64,000 nt of DNA from Nonomuraea turcica. Lineage in GTDB: Bacteria; Actinomycetota; Actinomycetes; Streptosporangiales; Streptosporangiaceae. The notes under the pieces are model-generated. The model had not been told where the DNA came from and ran no database searches. It was given only the letters and a program-made list of their open reading frames with translations. The translations under genes were made by a program, and so were the position numbers. This document shows, piece by piece, positions 33,379-42,439 of this stretch (the first letter of the stretch is position 1; every line of letters starts with the position of its first letter). The stretch covers positions 1 to 64,000 of the forward strand of contig NZ_JAUZQF010000025.1 in the NCBI RefSeq assembly GCF_030718205.1, read 5' to 3'.

Positions 33379-34749
33379 CGTCGCCAGGTCCTGGAAGAAG
33401 CACAAGCCGCCGCTCAAGCCGCTCAGGCCGCTCAGCTTCTTCGGCAGATCGGGACTCGGCAGGCCGGGCGGCAGGAGCGGGGTCAGTCTCGCACGTGCCG
33501 GCTTCCAGCTGGTCAACGCCGCCGCGAGCAGCATGAGCAGGCACAGGGCCCAGGAGCCGCCCGTAACTCCGCCCCAGGTCACCATGAGGCCGCCCAAAGG
33601 CGCGGCCAGGCAGAGCGCACCGTAGGAGGACAGCCTCGAGACGCCGATGACACGGGCCAGCGTCCCCGGATCGATCGTGTGAATCTCCACGGACCTGATC
33701 GCCACATTGCTCAACGCCCCGCCGATCCCCGTGCAGAGAAGGGCAGCGGCGAAAAAGTATGACGGCAGCCCGAGCTCTGCGCCCACCGCCGCCAGGGTCA
33801 GCCCCACGACCCAGATCCACATGTGCAGCCGCAGCACCCGACGTACGGGGGGCAGGAGGAGGGCCAGAACCGAACCCACCACGCCACCGACGCCGCCGGC
33901 CGCGAGCACGATCCCGATCTTGAGCGAGGACATGCCCTCCGATCCGGCGACGAAGATCATGATCAGCGTGTTCACGATCAGGTTGGTGAAGGTGATCACC
34001 ACAATGGAACTTCCGAGGAAGGGCTGCCGGGTGAGCTCGTGAAATCCCTTGGATAGATCCCGCAACCGCGAAGGCCGGGCCGAACGTTTCACGGTGTCGC
34101 GCCCCCACCCGAAGAACAGACCGCAGGAGAGGGCGAAGAGCACAGCATTGACTATGAAAGGGACGTAGCGCCCGACCCCGAAGAGGTAGCCGCCCAGCGG
34201 CCTGCCGGCGATGGAGGCGAGATGGCTCGCACCTTCGCTCTTGGCCAGCGCCTGGTGCATCATGACGGGCTGCACGATGGACGGCAGCAGAGCCGCCTCC
34301 GCCAAGGTGTAGAGGACCCACAACGTCCCCTCCGCCGCCGCCGCCAAGAGAAGATGCGTGAGGGACGGGCCTCCGGACGGCATGACCGCGAGCACGGAGA
34401 CCACGCTCACCATGCGCCCGAACTCCGCGCAGAGAATGACGCGGCGGGGGGAGATCACGTCGACGAGAAGCCCGCCCGGAATGTAGAAGAGGAGAATGGG
34501 AATCGTCAGAGCGAACCCGGCCCAGCCCGCGGCTGTGGGCGAACCGGTCTGCACCAGGGCAAGGAGGGGATAGGCGACACCCAGTGTCCGTGTGCCGACC
34601 GTGGAAATAGCCGAACCCGCCCACACAAGGGCAAATCTGGCCCTTTTCGGCACGGACGGCGTCGAACCGCCGTGCACCCGATCAACCGGTTTGTCCACGC
34701 CCCCTACCTTTTCGGGCCCGACCTTTCGGTCAAGAGCGAGGTCGAGCAT
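33358..34749 (-). CDS. MFS transporter
   Basis: A 463-residue membrane protein of the major facilitator superfamily with about 12 hydrophobic helices (for example VWAGSAISTVGTRTLGVAYPLLAL, TIPILLFYIPGGLLVDVISPRRV and IGIVLAAGGVGGVVGSVLALLLP). The cytoplasmic loop 2-3 motif is GGLLVDVISPRRVILCAE, a variant of the MFS motif A. It resembles multidrug or macrolide-type exporters. Because it adjoins the peptide cluster, export of the mature peptide is possible but unproven. Its stop overlaps the STAND gene on the other strand by 21 bases. Confidence 0.85.
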   Translation of the reverse strand: MLDLALDRKVGPEKVGGVDKPVDRVHGGSTPSVPKRARFALVWAGSAISTVGTRTLGVAYPLLALVQTGSPTAAGWAGFALTIPILLFYIPGGLLVDVISPRRVILCAEFGRMVSVVSVLAVMPSGGPSLTHLLLAAAAEGTLWVLYTLAEAALLPSIVQPVMMHQALAKSEGASHLASIAGRPLGGYLFGVGRYVPFIVNAVLFALSCGLFFGWGRDTVKRSARPSRLRDLSKGFHELTRQPFLGSSIVVITFTNLIVNTLIMIFVAGSEGMSSLKIGIVLAAGGVGGVVGSVLALLLPPVRRVLRLHMWIWVVGLTLAAVGAELGLPSYFFAAALLCTGIGGALSNVAIRSVEIHTIDPGTLARVIGVSRLSSYGALCLAAPLGGLMVTWGGVTGGSWALCLLMLLAAALTSWKPARARLTPLLPPGLPSPDLPKKLSGLSGLSGGLCFFQDLATSPGADG

Positions 34750-35043
34750 GATACAACCCGCCTCTTTGCTGGGGGGGATAGGACTGCTTACCAGATCTTT
34801 CCGGTCGCGACCCGTCGAAGTATAGGGGACCAGACCTGAGACTACCCACCTGGCGCCCGTTTAGGACCGCCGCTATCTGATGCGTAGGTGAAACTTAATA
34901 CGCCGCATGATCAGCCGAATGAATAAAAACCGTAATCAGACAAAACAGACCTAGCAGATCACCACTGGCCATGGTCTGATCTCAATGCGACATCACGCGG
35001 CGATCGACCTCTAATGTCAGACTTTGCCCTACTAAGTCGTGAT
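34750..35043. other. AT-richer intergenic stretch upstream of MFS gene
   Basis: About 294 bases, noticeably less GC-rich than the surroundings (for example 34890-34960). It holds the MFS promoter and the 3' end of the GNAT transcript. A 7-base inverted pair ATCAGAC / GTCTGAT is present but distant. No gene was recognised. The low GC suggests regulatory DNA or a junction of transferred sequence. Confidence 0.35.
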
Positions 35044-35529
35044 TTAGCGGCGCATGGCGCGGCTCATCACCACGCGCGGGGCGACCTCGATGCCCAGCTC
35101 CCGCTCGTGCTCCACCAGCGCCCGCAGCTCCGGCCCCCACTCCTCCTCGGGGAGCACGGTGAAGCCGTGGCGCGCGTACCAGGGCGCGTTCCACGGCACG
35201 TCCCGATACGTCGTCAACGTCACGTGCGGCGCGCCGGCCGCCCCCGCATGGTCGATCACCGCGGCCACCAGCCGCCCGCCGATGCCCTTGCGCATGTGGT
35301 CAGGATGGACCGCCAACTGGTCGAGATGCAGGTTGCCGTCCACCCAGCCGACCAGCGCGAACCCGGCCGGCGGCGCCCCCTCGACCAGGACCGTTCCGGG
35401 GTCGTCCACTTCCTCGATCATGGTGGTCCCGGGCGGAAACGTGATGCCCACCTGCTCGAACAGCCGATCCGCGGCCAGCTCGATCGTCACCAGCCCGGCC
35501 AGCTCGCCGGCCACCGCCCATCGCACCAT
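35044..35529 (-). CDS. GNAT family N-acetyltransferase
   Basis: A 161-residue acetyltransferase. LHLDQLAVHPDHMRKGIGGRLVAAVIDHA contains the acetyl-CoA loop (R-K-G-I-G-G-R); APWYARHGFTVLPEEEWGPEL is the typical C-terminal motif. The start ATG 35529 has only a weak Shine-Dalgarno. It stands alone between the MFS gene and dapB; the substrate is unknown. Confidence 0.86.
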   Translation of the reverse strand: MVRWAVAGELAGLVTIELAADRLFEQVGITFPPGTTMIEEVDDPGTVLVEGAPPAGFALVGWVDGNLHLDQLAVHPDHMRKGIGGRLVAAVIDHAGAAGAPHVTLTTYRDVPWNAPWYARHGFTVLPEEEWGPELRALVEHERELGIEVAPRVVMSRAMRR

Positions 35530-35713
35530 GCCGACACGATCTCATGTTTCGGGCGGATCTCGCCGCTCGTATTAGTGTTGATGATCGTAGGCCCGGCTGT
35601 GCGGAGCCGGGGCCCTCTCCTCACGACGTGCCCACGACCCGCCAGGTGGTGGGCACGCCGTGCAGCCGGGTCAGAGCCACCACAGAGCCACCTCAGCGCA
35701 GCGCGGCGCCTCG

Positions 35714-36451
35714 TCAGAGGTCGAGCAGTGGTTCCAGGCCCACGGTGAGGCCGGGCAGCTCGCGCACCCTGCGCACGCCCAGCAGCACGCCGGGCGTGAA
35801 CGCCGACCTGCTCATCGTGTCGTGCCTGATCGTGAGGATCTCGCCGTCGCCGCCCAGCAGCACCTCCTGGTGGGCGATGAGCCCGGACAGGCGTACCGAG
35901 TGCACATGCACCCCACCCACGTCGGCGCCGCGGGCGCCGTCCAGCGCGGTGCTGGTCGCGTCGGGCATCGGGGCCGAGCCGGCCTTGGCCCGCGCCTCGG
36001 CCACCAACTGCGCGGTGCGGGTGGCGGTGCCGGAGGGGGCGTCGGCCTTGTTGGGGTGGTGCAGCTCAATGATCTCGACGGATTCGAAGTGACGCGCCGC
36101 CTGCTGCGCGAAGTGCATCATGAGCACGGCCGCGATGCCGAAGTTGGGGGCGATCAGGCAGTTGGTGCCCGGGGAGTCCGCCAGCCACCCGCGTATGGTC
36201 GCCAGCCGGCCCTCGTCGAAACCGGTCGTGCCCACCACCGGATGCACGCCGTGCGCGATGGCCCATTCGAGGTTGCCCATGACCACGTCGGGGTGGGTGA
36301 AGTCGACCACCACCTCCGCGCCCTCCAGGCCCTCGATGGAGTCGTCCTTGTCGAGCGCGGCCACCAGCTCCATGTCGGTTGCCGCCTCGACTGCCTTGCA
36401 CACCTCGGATCCCACGCGGCCGCGGGCGCCGAGCACACCTACCTTGATCAC
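35714..36451 (-). CDS. dapB: 4-hydroxy-tetrahydrodipicolinate reductase
   Basis: A 245-residue NAD(P)H-dependent reductase, second step after DapA in the diaminopimelate/lysine pathway. The N-terminal Rossmann motif is VGVLGARGRVG; the catalytic and substrate-binding stretch is IELHHPNKADAPSGTA; GTTGF and APNFGIA are conserved. It begins at GTG 36451. In related genomes it follows pnp and the M16 peptidase gene, as here, but the repeat tract at 36536-36870 separates it from them. Confidence 0.95.
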   Translation of the reverse strand: MIKVGVLGARGRVGSEVCKAVEAATDMELVAALDKDDSIEGLEGAEVVVDFTHPDVVMGNLEWAIAHGVHPVVGTTGFDEGRLATIRGWLADSPGTNCLIAPNFGIAAVLMMHFAQQAARHFESVEIIELHHPNKADAPSGTATRTAQLVAEARAKAGSAPMPDATSTALDGARGADVGGVHVHSVRLSGLIAHQEVLLGGDGEILTIRHDTMSRSAFTPGVLLGVRRVRELPGLTVGLEPLLDL

Positions 36452-37036
36452 ACGCCCAACCCTATCCCAAGCAGAAACGCGCCCATCAGACCACCGCCCT
36501 CGCGCGTGCTTCCCACCCGGGCCGCCACCGCCTTACGCACTACGTCGCGTTACGTTACTTCGCATTACGTCGCTCACGTCCCTCATGTCGCTCAGGTCGC
36601 GTTACGTCGCTCACGTCTACGTCGCTCAGGTCGCATGGCGTCGCATCGCGTCGCTCAGGGCGTCGCATCGCCTCGTGTCACGTCACGCCGCTCATGTCGC
36701 TCACGTCGCGTTACGTCGCTCACGTTACGTCGCTTACGTCGCTCACGTCCCTCATGTCGCTCAGGTCGCATCGCATCGCGCCACATCGCGTCGCATCGCG
36801 CCGCTCAGGTCGCATCGCATCGCATCGCATCGCATCGCATCGCATCGCGTCACGTCACGCCACGCCACGTCAGGCGCGCATGTTCACCTGAGGGCACTCC
36901 CGTCAGGGAGACCGCTGGTAAGGGCTGGACCCGCGCACCCTGCTCAGGGACGGAAGGCGGACCGCAGCACGCGGCCCGCCCGAGGTGGAGTGTGGCGGCG
37001 AGCCGCTGCCTGCGGCCCGCCGCGATGACGGCCGGG
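36452..37036. repeat. Low-complexity repeat tract between dapB and M16 peptidase
   Basis: About 585 bases without a gene. From about 36536 to 36870 it consists of degenerate short units based on CGTCGCTCA, TTACGT, GTCGC and CGCAT. A 36-base stretch at 36565-36600 is repeated exactly at 36734-36769, and a run of the pentamer GCATC (about eight copies) ends near 36850. The frames through it encode only artificial His/Ser/Arg repeats, so it is non-coding. It lies upstream of dapB and downstream of the M16 gene, all on the minus strand. Confidence 0.9.
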
Positions 37037-38347
37037 TCAGCGGACGGCGTCGGTGAAGTCCTTGTCGCCGTACGGGCCGATCACGGCGAGCGTGAGCGGC
37101 CGATTGAGCACGTCCCTGGCGATCTCGGAGATCTCGTCAGGAGTGACGGCCTCGATGCGGGACAGCACCTCGTCCACCGACATGAGCTCCTCGTAGACCA
37201 GCTCGTTCTTGCCGATGCGCGACATGCGCGAGCCCGTGTCCTCCAGGCCGAGCACGAGCCCGCCGCGCATCTGCCCCTTGCCACGCATGATCTCGTCGGC
37301 GCTGAGCCCTTGGTCCACCACCCTGATCAGCTCGTCCCGGCAGATCTTCAGCACGTCGTCGATCTTCGACGGCAGGCATCCGACGTAGATGCCGAACTGA
37401 CCGGTGTCGGCGTACGCCGAGGTGTAGCTGTAGGCGGAGTAGGCCAGGCCGCGCTTCTCCCTGATCTCCTGGAAGAGCCTGGACGACATGCCGCCGCCCA
37501 GCGCCGCGTTCAGCACGCCCAGCGCGAACCTGCGATCGTCGGTACGGGACAGGCCGGTCGTGCCGAGCACGAGGTTGGCCTGCTCGGTGGGCCGGTCGAG
37601 CACCCTGACGCCGGAGCGCGAGCCGGCGCCCGGGCCGCTGGTGCGCGGCGCGGCGAACTCGGCGGGGCCGCTCAGCGCGCCCGCCCGCTCGTACGCCCTG
37701 GTGACGAGCTCGACGACCTCCTCGTGCCGTATGTTGCCCGCCACCGACACCACCGTCCGGCGGGGCCGGTAGTAGCGGTGGTAGTACTCGGCGATCCGGT
37801 CGCGCCCGAGCGCGTTGATCGACTCGACCGTGCCCAGGATGGGCCGGCCGATCGGCGAGTCACCGTAGAGCTCGGCGGCGAACTGCTCGTGCACCACGTC
37901 CGAGGGGTCGTCGTCGTGCATGGCGATCTCCTCGAGGATCACGCCACGCTCGGACTCGACGTCCTCGTCGGTCACCAGCGAGCTGGTCACCACGTCGGCG
38001 AGCACGTCGACCGCGATCGGCAGGTCCTCGTCGAGCACGCGAGCGTAGTAGCAGGTGTATTCCTTGGCGGTGAAGGCGTTGATCTCACCGCCGATGCCCT
38101 CGATGGAGGCGGAGATCTCCATGGCGTCGCGCGTCGGAGTGCCCTTGAACAGCAGGTGTTCGAGGAAGTGGGTGGCCCCCATGTGCTCGGGGGCCTCGTC
38201 ACGCGAGCCGATGCCGACCCACATGCCGACCGCGACGCTGCGCACGGTCGGCATGGTCTCGGTCACCACGCGCAGCCCACCCGGAAGGACGGTGCGCCTT
38301 ACCACCCCGGCTCCGTCCTTGCCGGGGTGCAGCGTGGTAGTGCTCAC
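37037..38347 (-). CDS. M16 family zinc metallopeptidase
   Basis: A 436-residue pitrilysin-type peptidase. The inverted zinc motif is H60-F-L-E63-H64 in ATHFLEHLLFKGT, with the distal Glu in the following helix (SERGVILEEIAMHDDD). The C-terminal half has the RLFQEIREKRGLAYSAYS substrate-cleft motif. Homologues encoded beside pnp are common in actinobacteria and are presumed processing peptidases. It overlaps the pnp stop by 4 bases (GTGA) and is translationally coupled to it. It could in principle process leader peptides, but there is no link to the fxs cluster. Confidence 0.92.
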   Translation of the reverse strand: MSTTTLHPGKDGAGVVRRTVLPGGLRVVTETMPTVRSVAVGMWVGIGSRDEAPEHMGATHFLEHLLFKGTPTRDAMEISASIEGIGGEINAFTAKEYTCYYARVLDEDLPIAVDVLADVVTSSLVTDEDVESERGVILEEIAMHDDDPSDVVHEQFAAELYGDSPIGRPILGTVESINALGRDRIAEYYHRYYRPRRTVVSVAGNIRHEEVVELVTRAYERAGALSGPAEFAAPRTSGPGAGSRSGVRVLDRPTEQANLVLGTTGLSRTDDRRFALGVLNAALGGGMSSRLFQEIREKRGLAYSAYSYTSAYADTGQFGIYVGCLPSKIDDVLKICRDELIRVVDQGLSADEIMRGKGQMRGGLVLGLEDTGSRMSRIGKNELVYEELMSVDEVLSRIEAVTPDEISEIARDVLNRPLTLAVIGPYGDKDFTDAVR

Positions 38348-40683
38348 GTGTTCCGGTCGTCCCCCTCGCCGCCGCCGTTGCTACTGCGGGTGCGGACGCG
38401 CGTGCGGGTGCGGCGGGGCCGCTCGGACTTGTCCTCGGCCGGCGCGGCGGCCTCCTCGGGCTCCGTGGTCTCGTCATCGCCCGCGGGGGCCTTCGCCTCC
38501 TTCTCGGCGGCCTCCTTCTCGATGACCTCGACCGGCACCAGCGAGAGCTTGCCGCGACCGTCGATCTCGGCGATCTCGACCTGGATCTTCTCGCCGACGC
38601 TCATCACGTCCTCGACGTTCTCGATGCGCTTGCCGCCGTGCAGCTTGCGGATCTGCGAGACGTGCAGCAGGCCGTCCTTGCCCGGCATGAGCGAGATGAA
38701 CGCGCCGAAGGCGGCGATCTTGACGACCGTGCCCAGGTAGCGCTCGCCGACCTCCGGCATGTGCGGGTTGGCGATGGCGTTGATCGCCGACCGCGCGGCC
38801 TCGGCGGACGGGCCGTCGGTGGCGCCGATGTAGATCGTGCCGTCGTCCTCGATGGTGATCTCGGCGCCCGTGTCGTCCTGGATCTGGTTGATCATCTTGC
38901 CCTTCGGGCCGATGACCTCGCCGATCTTGTCGACCGGGACCTTGATGGTGATGATGCGCGGCGCGGTCGGGTTCATCTCCGCCGGGGAGGCGATCGCCTC
39001 CTGCATCACGTCGAGAATCGCCAGGCGGGCGCCCTTGGCCTGCTTGAGCGCGGCGGCCAGCACGGAGGCCGGGATGCCGTCGAGCTTGGTGTCGAGCTGC
39101 AGGGCGGTGATGACGTCCTTGGTGCCGGCGACCTTGAAGTCCATGTCGCCCATGGCGTCCTCGGCGCCGAGGATGTCGGTCAGCGTGACGTACGTGTCGC
39201 CCTCGCCGATCAGGCCCATCGCGATGCCCGCGACCATCTCCTTGAGCGGCACGCCGGCGTCGAGCAGCGCCATCGTGGACGCGCACACCGAGCCCATCGA
39301 GGTGGAGCCGTTGGAGCCGAGCGCCTCGGAGACCTGGCGGATGGCGTACGGGAACTCCTCGCGCGTGGGCAGCACCGGGATCAGCGCCCGCTCGGCCAGC
39401 GCGCCGTGGCCGATCTCGCGCCGCTTGGGCGAGCCCACCCGGCCGGTCTCGCCGGTGGAGTAGGGCGGGAAGTTGTAGTTGTGCATGTAACGCTTGGTCC
39501 GCTCAGGGTTGAGCGTGTCGATGTTCTGCTCCATGCGCAGCATGTTGAGCGTCGTGATGCCCATGATCTGGGTCTCGCCACGCTCGAACAACGCCGAGCC
39601 GTGCACCCGCGGCACCACGTGGACCTCGGCCGACAACGCGCGGATGTCCTTGGTGCCGCGGCCGTCGATGCGCACGCCCTCCTTGACGACCCGCTCACGC
39701 ATGAGCTTCTTCATCACGGAGCGGAACGCGGCGCTGATCTCCTTCTCGCGCCCCTCGAACTCGGGCAGGAGCTTCTCGGCGGCCAGCGCCTTGATCTTCT
39801 CCAGCTCGTTCTCGCGCTCCTGCTTGCCGGCGATGGTCAGCGCGGCGGCCAGCTCGTTCTTCACCGCGTACTCGACCGCGGCGTAGGCGTCCTCCTGGTA
39901 TTCCAGGAAGACCGGGTATTCGGCCGTCTCCTTCGCGGCGACCTGCGCGATGCGCGACTGCGCCTCGCACAGCACCTTGATGAAGGGCTTGGAGGCCTCC
40001 AGACCCTGCGCGACGGTCTCCTCGGTGGGCGCGACCGCGCCCTCGGCGACCAGCTTGAGCGTGTCCCTGGTGGACTCGGCCTCGACCATCATGATCGCGA
40101 CATCGCCGTCGTCGAGCACGCGGCCCGCCACGACCATGTCGAACGTGGCCGACTCCAGCTCGTGGTGCGTCGGGAACGCCACCCACTGGCCCTCGATCAG
40201 CGCCACCCGCACGCCGCCGATCGGGCCGGAGAACGGCAGGCCCGCCAGCTGCGTCGACAGGGACGCGGCATTGATGGCGACCACGTCGTAGAGGTGGTCG
40301 GGGTTGAGGGCCATGATGGTGGCCACAACCTGGATCTCGTTGCGCAGGCCCTTGACGAACGACGGGCGCAGCGGCCGGTCGATCAGGCGACAGGTGAGGA
40401 TGGCGTCCTCGGAGGGACGACCCTCGCGGCGGAAGAACGAGCCGGGGATGCGCCCGGCGGCGTACATTCGCTCCTCGACGTCCACCGTCAGCGGGAAGAA
40501 GTCGAACTGATCCTTCGGAGTCTTCGACGCGGTGGTCGCCGAGAGCACCATCGTGTCGTTGTCGAGATAGGCGACGGCGGAACCCGCCGCCTGGCGCGCG
40601 AGCCGTCCGGTCTCGAACCGGATCGTGCGCGTGCCGAATGAGCCGTTGTCTATGACGGCTTCAGCAGTGTGGACACCCTCCAC
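38344..40683 (-). CDS. pnp: Polynucleotide phosphorylase / guanosine pentaphosphate synthetase
   Basis: A 779-residue RNA-degrading phosphorylase. I start at GTG 40683, preceded by AAGGAGG six bases away; an upstream in-frame codon at 40731 lacks this. Two RNase PH-like domains (GLPFSGPIGGVRVALIEGQ and GRGTKDIRALSAEVHVVPRVHGS, MGDMDFKVAGTKDVITALQLDTK), a KH domain (VDKIGEVIGPKGKMINQI) and an S1 domain (GTVVKIAAFGAFISLMPGKDGLLHVSQI) appear in order, then a Lys/Glu/Ala-rich tail. It acts in mRNA decay and, in actinomycetes, also polyadenylates RNA and makes pppGpp. Confidence 0.95.
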   Translation of the reverse strand: MEGVHTAEAVIDNGSFGTRTIRFETGRLARQAAGSAVAYLDNDTMVLSATTASKTPKDQFDFFPLTVDVEERMYAAGRIPGSFFRREGRPSEDAILTCRLIDRPLRPSFVKGLRNEIQVVATIMALNPDHLYDVVAINAASLSTQLAGLPFSGPIGGVRVALIEGQWVAFPTHHELESATFDMVVAGRVLDDGDVAIMMVEAESTRDTLKLVAEGAVAPTEETVAQGLEASKPFIKVLCEAQSRIAQVAAKETAEYPVFLEYQEDAYAAVEYAVKNELAAALTIAGKQERENELEKIKALAAEKLLPEFEGREKEISAAFRSVMKKLMRERVVKEGVRIDGRGTKDIRALSAEVHVVPRVHGSALFERGETQIMGITTLNMLRMEQNIDTLNPERTKRYMHNYNFPPYSTGETGRVGSPKRREIGHGALAERALIPVLPTREEFPYAIRQVSEALGSNGSTSMGSVCASTMALLDAGVPLKEMVAGIAMGLIGEGDTYVTLTDILGAEDAMGDMDFKVAGTKDVITALQLDTKLDGIPASVLAAALKQAKGARLAILDVMQEAIASPAEMNPTAPRIITIKVPVDKIGEVIGPKGKMINQIQDDTGAEITIEDDGTIYIGATDGPSAEAARSAINAIANPHMPEVGERYLGTVVKIAAFGAFISLMPGKDGLLHVSQIRKLHGGKRIENVEDVMSVGEKIQVEIAEIDGRGKLSLVPVEVIEKEAAEKEAKAPAGDDETTEPEEAAAPAEDKSERPRRTRTRVRTRSSNGGGEGDDRNT

Positions 40684-40969
40684 GGGGGACCTCCTTGTGG
40701 TCGGTCTCCCGCGCCCTTTTCTCACCGGCACCCTCGTTAGGTGCAGCGCCGGTCTTCGATCGAAGCGCCCGGTTGAATGTCACAGTCAGACCTGCTGTCA
40801 CTGCTACCGGAAGCCACTACCGAGGACCGGCCCGCAGGCGTCGCGGGTCGCATGGTGCTGAGCGGACGCGGGGGCTGTGTGTCTCGGAATCTTCAGTTGT
40901 ACGTCAGGCGGCGGGACCATTTCACGTCGCCACGCGCCCGAGCTCATATGAGCCTCTACCCATATGGAG
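40684..40969. other. Leader region of pnp
   Basis: The rpsO-pnp gap (40684-41001, 318 bases) holds no gene. Its right end is the rpsO hairpin; the remainder is the presumed promoter and 5' leader of pnp, with several imperfect inverted repeats. In many bacteria this leader is an autoregulatory target of RNase III and PNPase; I see nothing that proves it here. Confidence 0.4.
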
Positions 40970-40996
40970 AAGGGAGCGGCGCGGTGCCGCTCCCTT
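40970..40996 (-). terminator. Hairpin after rpsO
   Basis: AAGGGAGCGGC (40970-40980) is the exact reverse complement of GCCGCTCCCTT (40986-40996), loop GCGGT. It begins five bases beyond the rpsO stop codon on the minus strand and is well placed as a terminator or rpsO-pnp processing site. Confidence 0.8.
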
Positions 40997-41001
40997 CCAT
41001 G

Positions 41002-41271
41002 TTATCGGCGCAGGCCGAGCCGCTCGATGAGCGAACGGTAGCGCTGGATGTCGACCTTCTGCAGGTACTTCAGCAGGCGGCGCCGGCGACCGACGAGCAG
41101 AAGCAGGCCACGACGGCTGTGGTGGTCGTGCTTGTGCGTCTTCAGGTGCTCAGTGAGCTCGCTGATGCGCTTGCTCAGCAGAGCGATCTGCACCTCGGGC
41201 GACCCGGTGTCACCCTCAGTCGTGGCGTATTCGCCGATGATGGACTTCTTGGCAGCGGTGTCGAGGGACAC
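41002..41271 (-). CDS. rpsO: 30S ribosomal protein S15
   Basis: An 89-residue ribosomal protein, the standard length, starting at GTG 41271 with AAGGAGA just upstream. GDTGSPEVQIALLSKRI, LKTHKHDHHSRRGLLLLVGRRRRLLKYL and IERLGLRR are the classic S15 motifs for binding 16S rRNA helices 20-22. It lies between ribF and pnp as usual, and a hairpin follows the stop. Confidence 0.97.
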   Translation of the reverse strand: MSLDTAAKKSIIGEYATTEGDTGSPEVQIALLSKRISELTEHLKTHKHDHHSRRGLLLLVGRRRRLLKYLQKVDIQRYRSLIERLGLRR

Positions 41272-41430
41272 GGCTCTCCTTCTATCTACGGGCACGCGCT
41301 AATGTCACGAATGCGCGAACGACCGTGCGTGCCTACAGTCGCCGCATGAAGGCCGTCATGGGCAGCGCGCAGCGCCGCCGTTACAGAGCCGACATGCAAG
41401 ACTACCACCTAGGGCCGGGTGCTCGGGTGT

Positions 41431-42357
41431 TCAGCTTGTGAGGCGCCGAGTGGCGGCGACGTCGGCATGGATCTGCTCGATCAGCGCGTCGATCGACTCA
41501 AAGCGGGTGTTGCCGCGCAGGCGGGCGGCAAAGTCCACCGCCACGTGCACCCCGTAGAGCTCCAGGTCGTCCCGGTCCAGCGCGTACGCCTCCACCGTCC
41601 GCGGCACCCCCTCGAACGTCGGATTCGTGCCGACCGAAATCGCCGCCGGCCACCGCTCCCCCGCGTACAGGGCGGGCAGGTTGGCCACGGGCACGCACTC
41701 CAGCCAGCCCGCGTAAACCCCGTCGGCGGGAATCGCGGTGTGCTGCCGCGTCTCCACGTTCGCGGTCGGGAAGCCGAGCTGGCGCCCTCGCTGATAGCCG
41801 CGGACGACCACGCCTTCCACCCGGTGCGGCCGCCCGAGCGCCGCCGCCGCGCCCACGACGTCCCCGGCCACGATGAGCTCGCGAACGCCGGTGGACGAGA
41901 CGCCGCCGAGCCTGGGCACGACCTCCACCTCGAAGTCGTACTTATCGCCCAGCGTCCGCAATGTCTCGACGTCGCCGCTCGCACCCTGGCCGAACACGAA
42001 ATCCTCTCCCACCACCACGACCGCGGCCCGCTCCCGTTCGGCCAGCACCGATTGCGCGAAGTCGGCCGGACTGGTCCGCGACACCTCGAGCGTGAACTCC
42101 ACCACGTCGATCTCGTCCACCCCCAGCCCGGCCAGCAGTTCGGCCCTGCGCCTGGGGCTCGTGAGCCGCTGCGGATGCGACCCGGGTCGCACGACCTCAT
42201 CGGGATGCGGCTCGAACGTGACGGCGACCGCAGGCAGCCCCCGCTCCCCGGCGACGGCGACGGCCCGCTCGACAACCCGCTGGTGCCCGCGGTGGACCCC
42301 GTCGTACACACCGATGGTGACGACAGACCTTCCCGAACCCTGCACGCTAGGCCCCAT
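41431..42357 (-). CDS. ribF: Bifunctional riboflavin kinase / FAD synthetase
   Basis: A 308-residue enzyme that phosphorylates riboflavin to FMN and adenylates FMN to FAD. The N-terminal nucleotidyltransferase domain has IGVYDGVHRGHQRVV and FVFGQGASGD; the C-terminal kinase domain has GRQLGFPTANV and NPTFEG-like INPTF residues (SVGTNPTFEGVPRTVEAY). ATG 42357 is used; a TTG six codons upstream is an alternative. It lies upstream of rpsO on the minus strand but is cut off from truB by the oppositely oriented TRM11-like gene. Confidence 0.94.
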   Translation of the reverse strand: MGPSVQGSGRSVVTIGVYDGVHRGHQRVVERAVAVAGERGLPAVAVTFEPHPDEVVRPGSHPQRLTSPRRRAELLAGLGVDEIDVVEFTLEVSRTSPADFAQSVLAERERAAVVVVGEDFVFGQGASGDVETLRTLGDKYDFEVEVVPRLGGVSSTGVRELIVAGDVVGAAAALGRPHRVEGVVVRGYQRGRQLGFPTANVETRQHTAIPADGVYAGWLECVPVANLPALYAGERWPAAISVGTNPTFEGVPRTVEAYALDRDDLELYGVHVAVDFAARLRGNTRFESIDALIEQIHADVAATRRLTS

Positions 42358-42439
42358 TCGCTTGTGGCGGATCAATCCCCCACAAGCCTGCCACGCGCGT
42401 CACGGTTCCCCGCAACCGAGGGGGATAGGATCGAGCATC

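Noticed and set aside
36120..37028. Open frame through the repeat tract encoding His/Ser/Val/Ala repeats
   Set aside because: The peptide repeats only mirror the DNA repeats, there is no plausible start, and it overlaps dapB antisense.
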